Below are positions 63,936 to 64,000 of a stretch of 64,000 nt of DNA, piece by piece (position 1 is the stretch's first letter; the number at the start of each line of letters is the position of its first letter). The stretch covers positions 48,225-112,224 of the forward strand of contig NZ_LMPU01000015.1 in NCBI RefSeq assembly GCF_001423945.1, written 5' to 3'. Origin of the DNA: Pedobacter sp. Leaf194. Lineage in GTDB: Bacteria; Bacteroidota; Bacteroidia; Sphingobacteriales; Sphingobacteriaceae. The notes under the pieces are model-generated. The model worked only from the letters and a program-made list of their open reading frames with translations, was not told the origin of the DNA and did no database searches. The position numbers were made by a program, and so were the translations under genes.

Positions 63936-64000
63936 ATGAACAAGAAGTATGATGCGGCTTTTAAAGTCGAAGTTGTTAAAGAACATTTAGAGGGCGATTC
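63936..64000 (+). CDS. IS3-family transposase OrfA, partial
   Basis: Opens with an ATG at 63936 and runs off the right edge. The visible residues MNKKYDAAFKVEVVKEHLEG match the N-terminal helix-turn-helix of IS3-family OrfA (typically about 90-120 residues). It lies directly after the terminal repeat and a hairpin with a T-run. OrfB would follow by frameshift outside the window. Only about 21 residues are visible, so the group assignment is tentative. Confidence 0.75.
   Translation, partial: MNKKYDAAFKVEVVKEHLEGD

Larger units (their letters stand above)
63893..64000 (+). mobile_element. IS3-type insertion sequence, left end (partial)
   Basis: The sequence from TACACTGCCCCCAAAAAGTT, followed by AGACACT, is a typical left terminal inverted repeat of IS3-family elements (IS150-like group). 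It leads directly into an orfA start. Only the first about 108 bases lie in the window, so the transposase, the right end and the target duplication cannot be seen. A hairpin is formed by TGCCCCCAA and TTGGGGGCA (63898-63930). Confidence 0.8.

Noticed and set aside
1..64000. tRNA, rRNA genes or CRISPR array
   Set aside because: No T-arm-like sequence with cloverleaf partner and no regularly spaced repeats were found by eye.

Overview
The window looks like a chromosomal segment of a Bacteroidota bacterium, most likely Sphingobacteriaceae (Pedobacter or a close relative). The evidence is a SusC/SusD pair with a DUF1735 lipoprotein, GLPGLI-type and DUF6580 proteins, the absence of Shine-Dalgarno-like leaders, and Bacteroidota-type promoters (TTTG, about 19 bases, TAnnTTTG) at several genes. 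Taxonomy is inferred from gene content and protein character only. I see no rRNA, tRNA or CRISPR array. Nearly all genes are full length. The exceptions are a Dabb-domain gene cut by the left edge and an IS3-type insertion sequence cut by the right edge.

Layout. 1-6305: a Dabb protein, a glycine-zipper lipoprotein, and a vitamin B12 locus read leftward (promoter, cobalamin riboswitch, BtuB-like receptor, DUF6580 membrane protein, terminator, BtuF-like protein without signal peptide, sirtuin, Dph6-like ATP pyrophosphatase). 6366-17484: a serine hydrolase, the thrS-infC-rpmI-rplT translation operon, an acyltransferase, a GLPGLI protein, an MFS/LutA pair and RecQ. 17557-28326: a large amidohydrolase with a beta-propeller, a B12-binding radical SAM protein, an FG-GAP-like secreted protein, a BaiN-like flavoprotein, purK-purE, yqgE and pdxH. 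28547-34197: a susC-susD-DUF1735 nutrient-uptake operon, followed by a 0.9 kb AT-rich gap. 35103-49431: hbd, ruvB, a GNAT-nitrilase fusion, queG, an M1 peptidase, a DnaQ-like exonuclease, a pair of DUF3857/transglutaminase-like proteins and an SDR protein. 49643-58451: an L,D-transpeptidase, topB, a lone receiver protein, a HipA-like kinase/DUF3037/SF1 helicase operon and a small DUF1360-like/KTSC/Nei operon. 58494-60876: a candidate small RNA and a carH-crtB-idi carotenoid operon. 61131-63873: a LytTR response regulator, LytS-type kinase and second LytTR regulator.

How they fit together. Cobalamin recurs: a riboswitch-controlled import locus, a B12-binding radical SAM enzyme and a CarH-type B12 photoreceptor that probably controls the carotenoid genes behind it. 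The best candidates for undescribed biology are a short RNA unit at 58494-58585 with a perfect promoter and strong terminator; the sirtuin and ATP pyrophosphatase coupled to the B12 locus; the HipA-like kinase/DUF3037/helicase operon; a catalytically dead transglutaminase-like protein coupled to an intact one; promoters placed so close to ATG that the mRNAs should be leaderless; and repeated 8-bp motifs upstream of carH. No complete new defence or mobile system was found.
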